Assembly: GCF_010894405.1 (NCBI RefSeq)
Contig: NZ_JAAIYA010000005.1
Location: 434,001-498,000, forward strand
Length of the DNA stretch: 64,000 nt
Direction: 5' to 3'
Source of the DNA: Pyxidicoccus caerfyrddinensis
Lineage (GTDB): Bacteria; Myxococcota; Myxococcia; Myxococcales; Myxococcaceae
Made by a program: the position numbers and the translations under genes. Below are positions 15,480 through 24,431 of the stretch, in pieces. The notes beneath the pieces are model-generated. The model did no database searches and had not been told where the DNA came from. It worked only from the letters and a program-made list of their open reading frames with translations. Each line of letters starts with the position of its first letter. Position 1 is the first letter of the stretch.

Positions 15480-16664
15480 ATGAGCACCTCCCGCGCCTTC
15501 ACCGCCCTGCTCCTCGCGGCGGGGTTGTCCTCCGCCGGCTGCGTGCGCTCGTTCGCCAGCCAGTCGCCCCTGTCCTTCCAGGACCTGGACTACACCGCCG
15601 AGGGCACGAAGCAGCCCTGGCCCGTGCAGCGGATGCCGCTGCCGCGCACCGCCGTGCAGTACGCCATGGCCACGGTGCCGGAAGTCGCCTACGTGGACAT
15701 GCCCGGCGCTTCGCCGGATGCGAAGACGGTCATCTTCGTCCACGGCCTGGGCTCGTATTTGAAGTTCTGGCGCTCGCAGCTCGACGCCTTCCACCAGCAG
15801 GGCTACCACGTCGTCGCGGTGGACCTGCCGGGCTTCGGCAAGTCTGACAAGCCGGCCTCCTTCCCGTACACCATGGAGGCCATGGCCGACGTGGTGCTCG
15901 AGGTGGCGGACGCGCTGCGCGTGGAGAAGCCGATTCTGGCCGGGCACTCCATGGGCGGGCAGACGTCGCTCTCCTACGCCATCCGCTACCCGGAGCGCTT
16001 GAGCGCGCTGGTGCTGGTGTCGCCCGCGGGCTTCGAGAAGTTCTCCTGGAAGGAGAAGGCCTGGTTCGAGCGGGTGATGAGCACGGAGTTCATCAAGGGC
16101 GCGCCGGAGTCCGCCATCTGGGGCAGCGTGCGCCAGGGCAACTTCATGAACTGGCGCCCGGAGCTGGAGTGGCTGGTGGAGGAGCGCGTCCGGGTGGCGA
16201 AGTCGCCCGAGTTCGACGCGTATGCCTACGCCAACGTGCGCACGGTGAAGGGCCTGGCGCACAACGACTTCGTGCGCGACAACCTCCACCACATCACCGT
16301 GCCCACGCTCATCGTCTACGGCACGGATGACCGGCTCATCCCCAACCCGTTCCTCCACGGCGGCGAGACAGTCGACATCATGGGGTATGGCGCGTCGCGC
16401 ATCCCGGGCGCGAAGCTGGTGCCGCTGAAGGGCTGCGGCCACACCGTGCAGCTCGACTGCCCCGCGCGCTTCAACGAGGTGGTGCTGCCCTTCCTCCGCG
16501 ACGCGGCCCAGGGGCGCATCGCGGTGCCCGAGGGCACGGAGCCGAAGCCCGAGGCTCCGAAGCCGGCGGCTCCCCCGTCCGGAACGCCGGCGCCGGGGAG
16601 CCAGCCTCCGTCCACGCCGAGCCAGGAGGGCACTCCCGCGCCGGCCAACGCTCCGCACCCGTGA
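15480..16664 (+). CDS. Alpha/beta-hydrolase lipoprotein (lipase/esterase type)
   Basis: A 394-residue envelope protein. The signal peptide ends SSAGC (Cys21). The hydrolase domain shows the oxyanion motif FVHGLG (about 87-91), the nucleophile elbow GHSMGG (Ser157), an Asp in YGTDDRLIP and the His in GCGHTVQLD, so the triad is complete. The C-terminal 60 residues are a Pro/Ala/Thr-rich, disordered tail. It begins 2 nt after the barrel gene. It probably hydrolyses an ester or lipid in the periplasm or at the outer membrane and is the last gene of the TetR-led cluster. The lipobox has Ser at -3, so lipidation is likely but not certain. Confidence 0.85.
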   Translation: MSTSRAFTALLLAAGLSSAGCVRSFASQSPLSFQDLDYTAEGTKQPWPVQRMPLPRTAVQYAMATVPEVAYVDMPGASPDAKTVIFVHGLGSYLKFWRSQLDAFHQQGYHVVAVDLPGFGKSDKPASFPYTMEAMADVVLEVADALRVEKPILAGHSMGGQTSLSYAIRYPERLSALVLVSPAGFEKFSWKEKAWFERVMSTEFIKGAPESAIWGSVRQGNFMNWRPELEWLVEERVRVAKSPEFDAYAYANVRTVKGLAHNDFVRDNLHHITVPTLIVYGTDDRLIPNPFLHGGETVDIMGYGASRIPGAKLVPLKGCGHTVQLDCPARFNEVVLPFLRDAAQGRIAVPEGTEPKPEAPKPAAPPSGTPAPGSQPPSTPSQEGTPAPANAPHP

Positions 16665-16687
16665 GGCCGTGAGGCCGTGAAGTCCCG

Positions 16688-16723
16688 AGGCCCCTTCCTT
16701 CGCATTCGCGAGGGTGGGGGCCT
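16688..16723. terminator. Hairpin between convergent genes
   Basis: The arms AGGCCCC (16688-16694) and GGGGCCT (16717-16723) can pair around a 22-nt loop. They lie between the stop of the hydrolase (16664) and that of the minus-strand gene (16730), and would serve both directions. Confidence 0.45.
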
Positions 16724-16729
16724 TCGTCA

Positions 16730-17113
16730 TCAGGACGAGCACACCATGGTGTTGGGGAAGGCCGGGGTCTGCGCCACGGTGACGTACTGGCCGCTGACGG
16801 AGTCCCAGCTGAGGTAGCGGGCCTGGAAGCCGGGCTGCACCTTCACACCGGTGCCGTAGGAGTTGCCGTCGCTCGCCCACTGGTAGGTGGACTGCTGGTC
16901 GTTGGGCGTGGAGGTGCTCGGGTAGAGGGCCACCCAGTCCCACTTGCCCACGGACGTCGCGGACCAGGACAGGGTGAACTCGCCGTCCTCATAGCCCAGG
17001 CAGACGTTGTAGCTGGCGTCCGCCGCGCGCGCCGAGCCCTTCGCCTCGATGGGGTGGTTGCGCAGAAGCTGGGCGGCCTGGGCGGGGGTCATCTTCTTGG
17101 GGTTGGTCGACAT
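16730..17113 (-). CDS. Small beta-sandwich-like protein of unknown function
   Basis: A 127-residue protein without an export signal. An N-terminal helical part (MTPAQAAQLLRNHP) is followed by a strand-rich domain with the phrase KWDWVALYPS and regularly spaced Trp/Tyr residues (LSWSATSV, YQWASDG, YLSWDSV), reminiscent of SKICH or Fn3-like beta-sandwiches. GAGGTTT precedes the ATG at 17113. The reading frame has the codon bias of its neighbours. It is convergent with the hydrolase gene and has its own 260-nt upstream region before the lipase gene. No function can be assigned; a carbohydrate- or protein-binding role would be typical of such folds. Confidence 0.65.
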   Translation of the reverse strand: MSTNPKKMTPAQAAQLLRNHPIEAKGSARAADASYNVCLGYEDGEFTLSWSATSVGKWDWVALYPSTSTPNDQQSTYQWASDGNSYGTGVKVQPGFQARYLSWDSVSGQYVTVAQTPAFPNTMVCSS

Positions 17114-17373
17114 GGCAAACCTCGCGGGCACGCGCACGGCGGAGCGCCGCGCGCGTTGGGAGTGCCCGCCGCCGTGAATCGGAAGCGGGCGACCGTGCTG
17201 TCAGGGTCGCAGCGGGGTTGAGCAAGGCGGGTGCCAGCGCGCGTGCGCGCGGCGTCCGGCCTCGTTCCGCGAGGTTGCGCTGCTTTCGGGCTTCGCGCGC
17301 CGCCGGCCGACGTGTCGGGCACCCGGAGTCGTGTCGGGTGCCGACGTGTCGGCGCGGCGCGGCCCGTGTCTGG

Positions 17374-18411
17374 CTACGGGATGGAGTGGTTGCGCACCAT
17401 GCTGTACTGCACGGCCGCCGTCAGGTCCTTCGAGTTGAAGTGCCCGTATGGGTACGCCGAGTACACCTTCTCGCCCGTCTGGCCGGGGATGCGGGAGGTG
17501 TAGCTCCCGTAGACGATGCCGCCGTAGCCGATGACCTCATCCGCGGTGGAGTAGATGCTGTAGCGGTACGCGCCCTCGTAGCTGCTCGTGGCGAGCAGAT
17601 CATTGAGGTACGTCGAGCGGCCCGTGACGAAGCCGAAGTAGAGGTAGCCCGGGTACAGGCCGTTGGTGGAGCCGCAGGTGGGGGTGCCGGGGCCCGTCTG
17701 GTAGCAGGACGTGAGGCCCAGGTTGGCGCCGGCGATGCCGACGAAGGTGTCCACCGAGCCGGTGAGCGGCGCGCCCACGTAGTAGTCGCCGCCATTGGCC
17801 GAGTCATTCGCCCAGCCGCCCAGGATGGCCTTGCGCGCGAGCGTCACGCCCATGGAGTGGGTGACGATGTCCACCTTGGAGGCGCCGGTGTACGCCTTCA
17901 CCGCCTCGATGAACTTGCGCACCTTCATGACGTTCGTCTTCGAGTGGTACTGGTACGCGGACATCGCCGCGTTGGCCGGGCCCCACGTCGTGGCGTACAG
18001 CTCGCTCGTCTTGTAGCCATTGGCCAGGAAGTAATCGACGGAGGCGGACCAGCCCGTCTGGCCGGCGGTGCCCGTGCTGATGGCCTTGTCCGAGTTGCCG
18101 TGGATGAAGATGACGGGCTGGTTCACCACCGTGTCCGTGCCGCTGGCCTTGCCGCCGTAGCTGCCGCCGGACAGGTCCGCGCGCACGAAGTCATAGCTGC
18201 TGTAGCCGTTGGCGCTGAGCCACTGACTGAAGTGCGCGGTGACGCCGGTGGTGACCGCGGCGGACTCCGCGGTGCCCAGCTGCTCGCCCGTGGGCGCTTC
18301 GACGACGGGTGTCTCCGAGAGGGTGGAGTCCGGCTCGAGGCCCTCACCGCAGCCAGTGGTGACACCGAAAAGCAGCGTGCCCGCGAGGTAGAGCGAATGC
18401 CGCAGTCGCAT
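17374..18411 (-). CDS. Secreted class 2 lipase-like lipoprotein
   Basis: A 345-residue protein. The signal peptide ends with lipobox-like VTTGC (Cys about 21). After a Thr/Glu/Pro-rich spacer, the hydrolase domain shows VIFIHGN (oxyanion hole), VDIVTHSMGV (nucleophile Ser in the THSMG elbow), an Asp in YSTADEVIG, and the likely catalytic His in YPYGHFNSKD. This fits the lipase class 2 family (LipB/EstA-like). The product is expected outside the cytoplasm, cleaving triglycerides or other esters, in keeping with predatory feeding. It is monocistronic, and its upstream region (18412-18560) is shared with the divergent oxidoreductase. Confidence 0.82.
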   Translation of the reverse strand: MRLRHSLYLAGTLLFGVTTGCGEGLEPDSTLSETPVVEAPTGEQLGTAESAAVTTGVTAHFSQWLSANGYSSYDFVRADLSGGSYGGKASGTDTVVNQPVIFIHGNSDKAISTGTAGQTGWSASVDYFLANGYKTSELYATTWGPANAAMSAYQYHSKTNVMKVRKFIEAVKAYTGASKVDIVTHSMGVTLARKAILGGWANDSANGGDYYVGAPLTGSVDTFVGIAGANLGLTSCYQTGPGTPTCGSTNGLYPGYLYFGFVTGRSTYLNDLLATSSYEGAYRYSIYSTADEVIGYGGIVYGSYTSRIPGQTGEKVYSAYPYGHFNSKDLTAAVQYSMVRNHSIP

Positions 18412-18560
18412 GACTTCTCCTTCGATTGTTGGGGGGTGCGCGCGGAACGGAAGAGTCCTCGAGCGCGAGACACACTGTAATGACTGTTCATGTTCACGTC
18501 GTCAGCCGAGTGGACGTGCACGCACGTTGTCGCGCCGCGTTGCGTGATACTCACGGGCGC

Positions 18561-19598
18561 ATGCGCGCACGCAAGGTCGTGATTTCAAAAGCGGGTGGGT
18601 ACGAACGGCTCCACGTTGAAAACCTGAATCAGGTTTCACCTGGGCCGGGCGAGGTGGTGGTCGCCACGGAAGCCATCGGGGTGAACTATGCGGACTGCGT
18701 CATCCGCATGGGGCTGTACGCCTCGGCGAAGGAATATGTGGGGTGGCCCATCACCCCGGGTTTCGAATTCTCAGGAACGGTGGTTTCCGTGGACCCGGGA
18801 GTCACCGACCTGGCGGTGGGGGCTCGGGTTTTTGGTGTCACCCGGTTCGGTGGGTATTCGACGCATGTCGTCGTGCCCCGGCACCAGGTGTTCGCGCTGC
18901 CGTCGCGGCTGACGATGGAGCAGGCGGCGGGGTTCCCCGCGGTGTTCCTCACGGCGTACTACGCGTTGCTGGAGTTGGCGCGCCCGAGGCCGGGGGCGAA
19001 TGTGTTGGTGCACTCGGCGGCGGGTGGGGTGGGGAGCGCGCTGCTGCAGTTGGGGCGCATCGCCGGGTGCCGGATGGTGGGCGTGGTGGGTGGCACGCAC
19101 AAGGTGGAGGCGGCGCGCGAGCTGGGGGCGGACGTGGTCATCGACAAGAGCCGCGAGGACCTGTGGGCGGCGGCGGAGCGGGCGGCGCCCAAGGGGTATG
19201 ACGTGGTGCTGGATGCGAACGGGCCGTCCACGCTGCGCGACAGCTACAAGCACCTGGCGTCGCCGGGGAAGCTGGTCGTCTATGGGTTCCACTCGATGCT
19301 GCCGCGCACGGGCGGGACGCCGAACTACGCGAAGCTGGCGTGGGACTGGCTGCGGACGCCGCGCTTCGACCCGCTGACGCTGACGAACGACAACACCAGC
19401 GTGCTCGCGTTCAACCTGTCCTATCTGTTCGAGCAGCGCGACGTCCTGGCGGAGTCCATGGCGCGGCTGCTGGCCTGGGTGGAGGAGGGGAAGCTGGTGT
19501 CACCGCGGGTGACGGCCTTCCCGCTGGACGCGGTGGCGGAGGCGCACAAGGCGCTGGAGTCGGGGACCACCGTGGGCAAGTTGGTGCTGGTGCCGTGA
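18561..19598 (+). CDS. Zinc-independent quinone oxidoreductase (VAT-1-like MDR)
   Basis: A 345-residue medium-chain dehydrogenase/reductase. The N-terminal GroES-like domain contains GVNYADCVIRMG and PGFEFSGTV; the Rossmann domain has the NADPH motif SAAGGVGSALLQL, then VVGGTHKVEAARELGAD. Structural zinc cysteines are absent, as in the VAT-1/QOR group. It likely reduces quinones or enones with NADPH in the cytosol. The frame is open further upstream, but ATG 18561 is where family similarity begins (MRARKVVISKAGG). It converges with the beta-lactamase-fold gene, 13 nt separating the stops. Confidence 0.86.
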   Translation: MRARKVVISKAGGYERLHVENLNQVSPGPGEVVVATEAIGVNYADCVIRMGLYASAKEYVGWPITPGFEFSGTVVSVDPGVTDLAVGARVFGVTRFGGYSTHVVVPRHQVFALPSRLTMEQAAGFPAVFLTAYYALLELARPRPGANVLVHSAAGGVGSALLQLGRIAGCRMVGVVGGTHKVEAARELGADVVIDKSREDLWAAAERAAPKGYDVVLDANGPSTLRDSYKHLASPGKLVVYGFHSMLPRTGGTPNYAKLAWDWLRTPRFDPLTLTNDNTSVLAFNLSYLFEQRDVLAESMARLLAWVEEGKLVSPRVTAFPLDAVAEAHKALESGTTVGKLVLVP

Positions 19599-19611
19599 GC
19601 CCCGGAGGGCG

Positions 19612-21015
19612 CTACTGCTTCGTGCGCTGGCGCTCCTTCATCAGCGTGTCGATGCGGCGGCCCAGCGCGGGGATGCGCTGGGTGTAGCTGATCTTCGTGC
19701 TCACGGAGGGGAAGCCGTCCTCACCCTTCGCCGGGTCCGCGGCGCTCGCCACCGACGCGTCGTAGTAGCGGTAGCCCAGGTTGGACAGGAACACGACGAT
19801 GTACCGGCGCCACGATGCTCCCGGCAGCGAGCGCACGATGCCGCCGTCGCTCCCGTAGTTCTCCGTCTGCCCCGTCTTGTGCAGGAACTTCACCTCCGCC
19901 GCCGCGTTGCACGGCCGCGTGTCCCTGCCGAACGCCGTCTCCGCCGCCGTCACCGTGCCGTCCTTCGTGTCCACCCACCGCGCCGGCTCCGCCGCGGGGA
20001 TGCCCGGCTCCGCCTTCGGGTCTCCGCACAGCACCGTGGACGACAGCGCCTCGTGCAGCGCCTGGTCCGCCAGCAGCGATTGGAGATAGACCCGCGACGC
20101 GGCCGACAGCTCCGCCGCCGTCACCTCGCGGCCGGCCGGCGTGCGCCACAGCACTCCCGGACCCCCCTCGATGAGCAACAGCAGCCGCGCCGTATCCAGC
20201 GCCGTCATGTGGATGCTGCCCGGGTTCCAGCTCCGCCCCGTCACAGGTGACGTGCCATTCACCTGCAGCGTCCCCAGCCCCAGCTCCGCCAGCTCCGCGT
20301 TCAGCCCCGCCATCTCCCCCTTCTCGTGCAGCAGCTTCACCAGCGCCTCGGTGGAGCCGTTGTCCGACTCCGTCACCATCGGCTCCATCCACCGCCACAC
20401 CGGACGCTCGCCCTTGTCCTCCGTGTCCCGCAGGAAGCGCCACGGCTGCGCCAGCGTCACCACACCCCGGTCCACCAGCCGCATCACGCGGAACGCAATC
20501 ATCAGCTTGAACAGCGAGGCGGGGTAGGGCGCCATGAAGCGCAGGCGCGCCTTCTCGCGCCCCGGCACCACGTCCTCCTCCGCCGTGGCGTCGGCCCAGC
20601 CCTTCTGTCCGTCCCACCGCTCCAAATCCCACCGCGTGTACCGCACCGCCGTCGTGCCCCATGTCTTCGGGTCGATGGGCACCCCCACTCCCTTCGGGTA
20701 GTCACGCGACAGCAGTACGTTGGCCGCAGCGACGGGCCGGCCCTCCGCGTCCAGCTCGATGACCGCCACGTCCACGTTCGGCGTGTGCGCGATGCGCTCC
20801 CCGTTGCGCTTGAAGTCCAGCACCTCGTCGAAGCCGGACTCCGTCACCGCGCGGAGCAGCTCCCGCTCCAGCGAGGCGGAGGCCTTTCGGACCCGCTGTG
20901 CTTCCTCACGCCCGGCCTTCCGGGGAGCCGCGTCCGCGGTCGAACCCCAGACCAGGGACACCGTGAGCAGCGCTCCCGTCATTCCGATGCAGACGCTCCG
21001 TGCTGAATCCCACAT
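19612..21015 (-). CDS. Exported class A beta-lactamase-fold serine hydrolase
   Basis: A 467-residue protein with a signal peptide (GALLTVSLVWG, ADAA cleavage). Penicillin-recognising motifs are present: S-L-F-K (Ser167, Lys170), S-D-N (217-219) and K-T-G (380-382). It is about 180 residues longer than ordinary class A enzymes: about 130 residues precede the SxxK helix, and an insertion with extra cysteines lies between SDN and KTG. Enzymes of this layout include true beta-lactamases and peptidoglycan-acting esterase or carboxypeptidase relatives. Without the omega-loop Glu being clearly identified, resistance should not be assumed. It acts in the periplasm and is monocistronic. Confidence 0.75.
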   Translation of the reverse strand: MWDSARSVCIGMTGALLTVSLVWGSTADAAPRKAGREEAQRVRKASASLERELLRAVTESGFDEVLDFKRNGERIAHTPNVDVAVIELDAEGRPVAAANVLLSRDYPKGVGVPIDPKTWGTTAVRYTRWDLERWDGQKGWADATAEEDVVPGREKARLRFMAPYPASLFKLMIAFRVMRLVDRGVVTLAQPWRFLRDTEDKGERPVWRWMEPMVTESDNGSTEALVKLLHEKGEMAGLNAELAELGLGTLQVNGTSPVTGRSWNPGSIHMTALDTARLLLLIEGGPGVLWRTPAGREVTAAELSAASRVYLQSLLADQALHEALSSTVLCGDPKAEPGIPAAEPARWVDTKDGTVTAAETAFGRDTRPCNAAAEVKFLHKTGQTENYGSDGGIVRSLPGASWRRYIVVFLSNLGYRYYDASVASAADPAKGEDGFPSVSTKISYTQRIPALGRRIDTLMKERQRTKQ

Positions 21016-21221
21016 GTGCTGGCCCCCTGATGTCGCTTCGCGTCGTCGCTTCCGTCCGTGCCCGGCATTCCACGCCGAGGTCCACCATCGCGCAACGAAA
21101 CGGAGGCACGTCGATATGCCGGGGCCGCCCGCGCGTTCGGGTTTCCCTTCAGGGGCCGCCAGCCTGTTGCCGCCTTCATCTCACGGCGACGGGCATTCCA
21201 GACGAAGTCGAGGAGGACCGC

Positions 21222-22829
21222 ATGAAGACGTGGTTCCGTGGCGCCATGGCGCCATTCCTGGCTGTAACGGCGTCGCTGTTGGGCTGTGCCTCCGAGCCGA
21301 TGGAGGAGGCCGCGCCGACCCCCTCCCCCGCGCAGGAGCTCAAGAAGCAGGACGAGGGAGACTGGACTCCAGAGCGGCTGGCCGCGTGCCAGCCCATCAC
21401 CGACGGCAGCTCCACCGCCGAGTGTGGCACCCCCGAGGCCTTCGACCTGTCCCGCTGTGACACCGAGAGCCTGGATGACCTGGACGCCCAGGGTCCCTTC
21501 ACGCTCCACGTCGTCGGTGACGGCATCCTGGAGAACGACAACGACCAGGCCATCTCCGCCCTCCGCTTCGAGGCCGATGGCCGGGTCTTCTGGGACGGCT
21601 ACGCCGTGGGCGAGGCCCGCGTGGGCGCGGGGTCGTTCTTCCTCTCCAACTCGGGGACGCTCCGGGATGGCCGCAAGTACCGCTCGTCCTTCGTGGGCTG
21701 CAAGGCGCGCAGGCCGAAGCGCGTGACGGGCTGCTACGTGAGCTGTCTCGGAGGTGTCGCCACGTACAAGGCCACCTTCGAGGCGGAGAAGGTCTCCCGG
21801 CGCCCCGGTGAAGGCGAGTCCTCCGGCGGCCTGTCGCTCGTCGGCGAGGGCATCGTGCCGCGCGGCATCGCCGCGGACGTCTTCGTCACCCATGGCCACG
21901 CGTACGTCGTCGCGCTCGAGGACCCGCTCTTCGGCCCCGGCGGACTCTACGTGTACGACCTGGCAGACCGCGCCGCGCCCCGGCTCGTGAAGTCCATCTT
22001 CTTCCCGGGCGACAGCTACTGGAACGGCGTGTGGGCCAAGGACGATGCGCTCTATGTCGCCAGCGGCGTGCGCGGCGTCCTCGTCTTCGACATCTCCAAC
22101 CCCGCGGCCCCCGTGTTCCTCCGCGCGCTGCCCGGCAACGGCTACCTCAACGCGCACACCCTCTACGTCGACGGCAACCGGCTCTACTCCATGTCCGCCG
22201 CGCCCACGCCGCAGACGCTAATCTTCGACGTGACGGACGCGAAGCAGCCCGTGCTCCTCAACCGCCACCAGGACCCGAGCGTCGACCCCACCGTCGCCAC
22301 CTTCCCCCACGACGCCACCGCGCAGGGCAATCGGCTGTACGTCAACCACTGGCGCGCCGGCCTGCTCATCCTCGACGTGAGCGACCCGCTCAACGTGGTG
22401 AAGCTCGGCCAGTACACGTACCCGCGCGCCACCAGCCACACCAACCGCGTGGGCGTCTTCGACGGCCGCGTCATCGCCTTCGAGGGCGGCGAGGACTGGG
22501 GCGCCCACCTTCGCGTGCTCGACATCACCGACCCGGCGAACGTGGAGCGCATCGGCGAGTACCGCCTCACCCCGGGTGTCTCCATCCACAACATGGAGCT
22601 GAAGGGCGACCGGCTCTACCTGTCGCACTACCAGCACGGCGTGCGCGTGCTGGACGTGTCCAAGCCCAAGCACCCGAAGGAGGTGGCGTACTACCAGACC
22701 TGGCGGGAGACCGACCGGGCTCGGGGCAACCTCTTCCATGACGGCGCCATCGGCATGCGCGTGCCCGGTGACGGCTACGTCTATGTCGTCGACACGTCGC
22801 GCGGCCTGCTCATCTTCCCGGAGCCGTAG
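21222..22829 (+). CDS. LVIVD-repeat lipoprotein
   Basis: A 535-residue surface lipoprotein (signal MKTWFRGAMAP to SLLGC). After a Cys-containing N-terminal part (to about residue 190), the body is made of repeated beta-propeller-like units with the pattern GLYVYDLADRAAP, GVLVFDISNPAAP, LLILDVSDPLN, LRVLDITDPAN and VRVLDVSKPKHP, the signature of LVIVD repeats. The ribosome site GAGGAGGA fixes the start at 21222. The protein probably forms a propeller used for binding at the cell surface or periplasm; no catalytic residues were seen. It is followed by 84 nt and then the second acyl-CoA synthetase. Confidence 0.85.
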   Translation: MKTWFRGAMAPFLAVTASLLGCASEPMEEAAPTPSPAQELKKQDEGDWTPERLAACQPITDGSSTAECGTPEAFDLSRCDTESLDDLDAQGPFTLHVVGDGILENDNDQAISALRFEADGRVFWDGYAVGEARVGAGSFFLSNSGTLRDGRKYRSSFVGCKARRPKRVTGCYVSCLGGVATYKATFEAEKVSRRPGEGESSGGLSLVGEGIVPRGIAADVFVTHGHAYVVALEDPLFGPGGLYVYDLADRAAPRLVKSIFFPGDSYWNGVWAKDDALYVASGVRGVLVFDISNPAAPVFLRALPGNGYLNAHTLYVDGNRLYSMSAAPTPQTLIFDVTDAKQPVLLNRHQDPSVDPTVATFPHDATAQGNRLYVNHWRAGLLILDVSDPLNVVKLGQYTYPRATSHTNRVGVFDGRVIAFEGGEDWGAHLRVLDITDPANVERIGEYRLTPGVSIHNMELKGDRLYLSHYQHGVRVLDVSKPKHPKEVAYYQTWRETDRARGNLFHDGAIGMRVPGDGYVYVVDTSRGLLIFPEP

Positions 22830-22913
22830 CCGGCACCTCGGGAGCGGGTGTGCCCGGCTTCGGTGTGCATCGGCCGGGCACACGGCCCTCCGGGTCGGCT
22901 AGCGTGCGGGGCC

Positions 22914-24431
22914 ATGCCCATCGTCCATGACTGGCTGGCCCGGCGCGCCGCGCTCGACCCCGACCGCACCGCCCTCATCGACGCCAACCACGGCGAGCGT
23001 CGCATCTCCTTTCGCGAATGGGACGCCGCCGCGTCGCGCACCGCCGCCTTCCTGCACCATACGCTCGGCGTGCAGCGGGGCGACCGCGTCGCGGTGCTCG
23101 CGTACAACTGCGTCGAGTTCCTCGACCTCGTCTTCGCCTGCGCCAAGCTGGGCGCCATCCTCCAGCCGCTCAACTGGCGCCTGAGTCCCGCGGAGTTGGG
23201 CGCGCTCCTCGCGGACGCCGAGCCCTCCGTCCTCGTCTTCGGCACCGAGTTCCGCGCCCAGGTGGACAGCGTCCGCGCCCGTGCGAACTTCGTGCGGCAC
23301 TGGCTGTGCCTGGAGTCCCCCGGCCCCGGCGAGCGAGCTTTCTCCGAGCGCGACGCGGCCCCGTCCACGCCACTTCCTTCACTGGAGCTGGAGGCCGATG
23401 CGCCGTGGGTGCTCTGCTACACGGGCGGCAGCACCGGCGTGCCCAAGGCAGCCGTCCTCACGCACGGCTCCATCACCGCCAACGCGGCGAACACCGTGGT
23501 GAGCTGGGGGCTGACTTCCAGTGACGTGGCGCTGCTCAACGCGCCGCTGTTCCATGCCGGCGGGCTCAGTGTCTTCACGACGCCGCTGGTCTACGTGGGC
23601 GGCGCTTCGGTGGTGTGCCGTAGCTTCGACGTGGAGGGCGTGTTCGACCTGGTGCACCGGGGCGTGGTGAACCTCGTCTTCGGCGTGCCCACCATGTTCA
23701 TCGAGATGCAGCGCCACCCGCGCTTCGAGTCGGTGGACCTGACGCGCCTCAAGCTGCTCATCAGCGGTGGCGCACCGTGCCCGGGCCCGGTGTTCGAGCG
23801 CTTCTTTGCCCGGGGCGTGGACTTCAAGACGGGCTACGGGCTCACCGAGGCGGGCCCCAACAACTTCTGGCTGCCCCCGAGCGAGGTGCGCCGCAAGCCG
23901 GGCGCCGTCGGAGTGCCCCTGTTCCACGTCGAGGCCCGCATCGACGGTGAGCAGCAGCCCGGCGACGTGGGCGAGTTGCTCCTGCGCGGGCCCCACCTGT
24001 GCGCGGGCTACTGGCGCCGGCCCGAGGACACCGCTCGCACCTTCGCCGGAGGCTGGCTGCACACCGGAGACCTCGCGAGCCGTGACGCGGACGGGTGCTT
24101 CCGCATCGTCGGCCGCAGCAAGGACCTCATCATCTCCGGCGGAGAGAACATCTATCCCTCCGAGGTGGAGAGCGTGCTCGCGGGCCATCCCGACGTGGCC
24201 GAGGTCGCCGTCATCGGCGTGCCCGATGCGAAGTGGGGGGAGACGCCGCGCGCGCTCGTCGTCGCCCGTCCCGGCACGAAGCCCACGGCGGAGGCGCTCA
24301 TCGCGTTCTGCGAGGGGCGGCTCGCCCGGTACAAGACTCCGAAGTCCGTGCGCTTCATCGACGCCCTGCCGCGCACGTCGCCCGGCAAGGTGGACCGGCG
24401 CGCGCTCAGCGCCTCGCATGGGGCGCCGTGA
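22914..24431 (+). CDS. Acyl-CoA synthetase (AMP-forming), second copy
   Basis: A 505-residue adenylate-forming ligase with CYTGGSTGVPKAAVLTHG (A3 P-loop), GYGLTEAGPNN (A5), GWLHTGDLASRD (A7) and the C-terminal lysine motif SPGKVDRRAL (A10). It is similar in organisation to the enzyme at 11311-12864, and both share a PLNWRL / PYNWRL substrate-side segment, so they are paralogues of the fatty or aromatic acid CoA-ligase group. The start at 22914 (MPIVHDWLARRA) corresponds to the family N-terminus. The stop overlaps the GTG start of the next gene (GTGA), which implies translational coupling. Confidence 0.88.
   Translation: MPIVHDWLARRAALDPDRTALIDANHGERRISFREWDAAASRTAAFLHHTLGVQRGDRVAVLAYNCVEFLDLVFACAKLGAILQPLNWRLSPAELGALLADAEPSVLVFGTEFRAQVDSVRARANFVRHWLCLESPGPGERAFSERDAAPSTPLPSLELEADAPWVLCYTGGSTGVPKAAVLTHGSITANAANTVVSWGLTSSDVALLNAPLFHAGGLSVFTTPLVYVGGASVVCRSFDVEGVFDLVHRGVVNLVFGVPTMFIEMQRHPRFESVDLTRLKLLISGGAPCPGPVFERFFARGVDFKTGYGLTEAGPNNFWLPPSEVRRKPGAVGVPLFHVEARIDGEQQPGDVGELLLRGPHLCAGYWRRPEDTARTFAGGWLHTGDLASRDADGCFRIVGRSKDLIISGGENIYPSEVESVLAGHPDVAEVAVIGVPDAKWGETPRALVVARPGTKPTAEALIAFCEGRLARYKTPKSVRFIDALPRTSPGKVDRRALSASHGAP

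Noticed and set aside
10289..16664. Ole-type olefin/beta-lactone cluster (OleA-OleC-OleB)
   Set aside because: The condensing enzyme lacks the His and Asn that OleA needs, no SDR (OleD) is in the cluster, and the hydrolase is an exported lipoprotein with a Ser nucleophile, unlike OleB.
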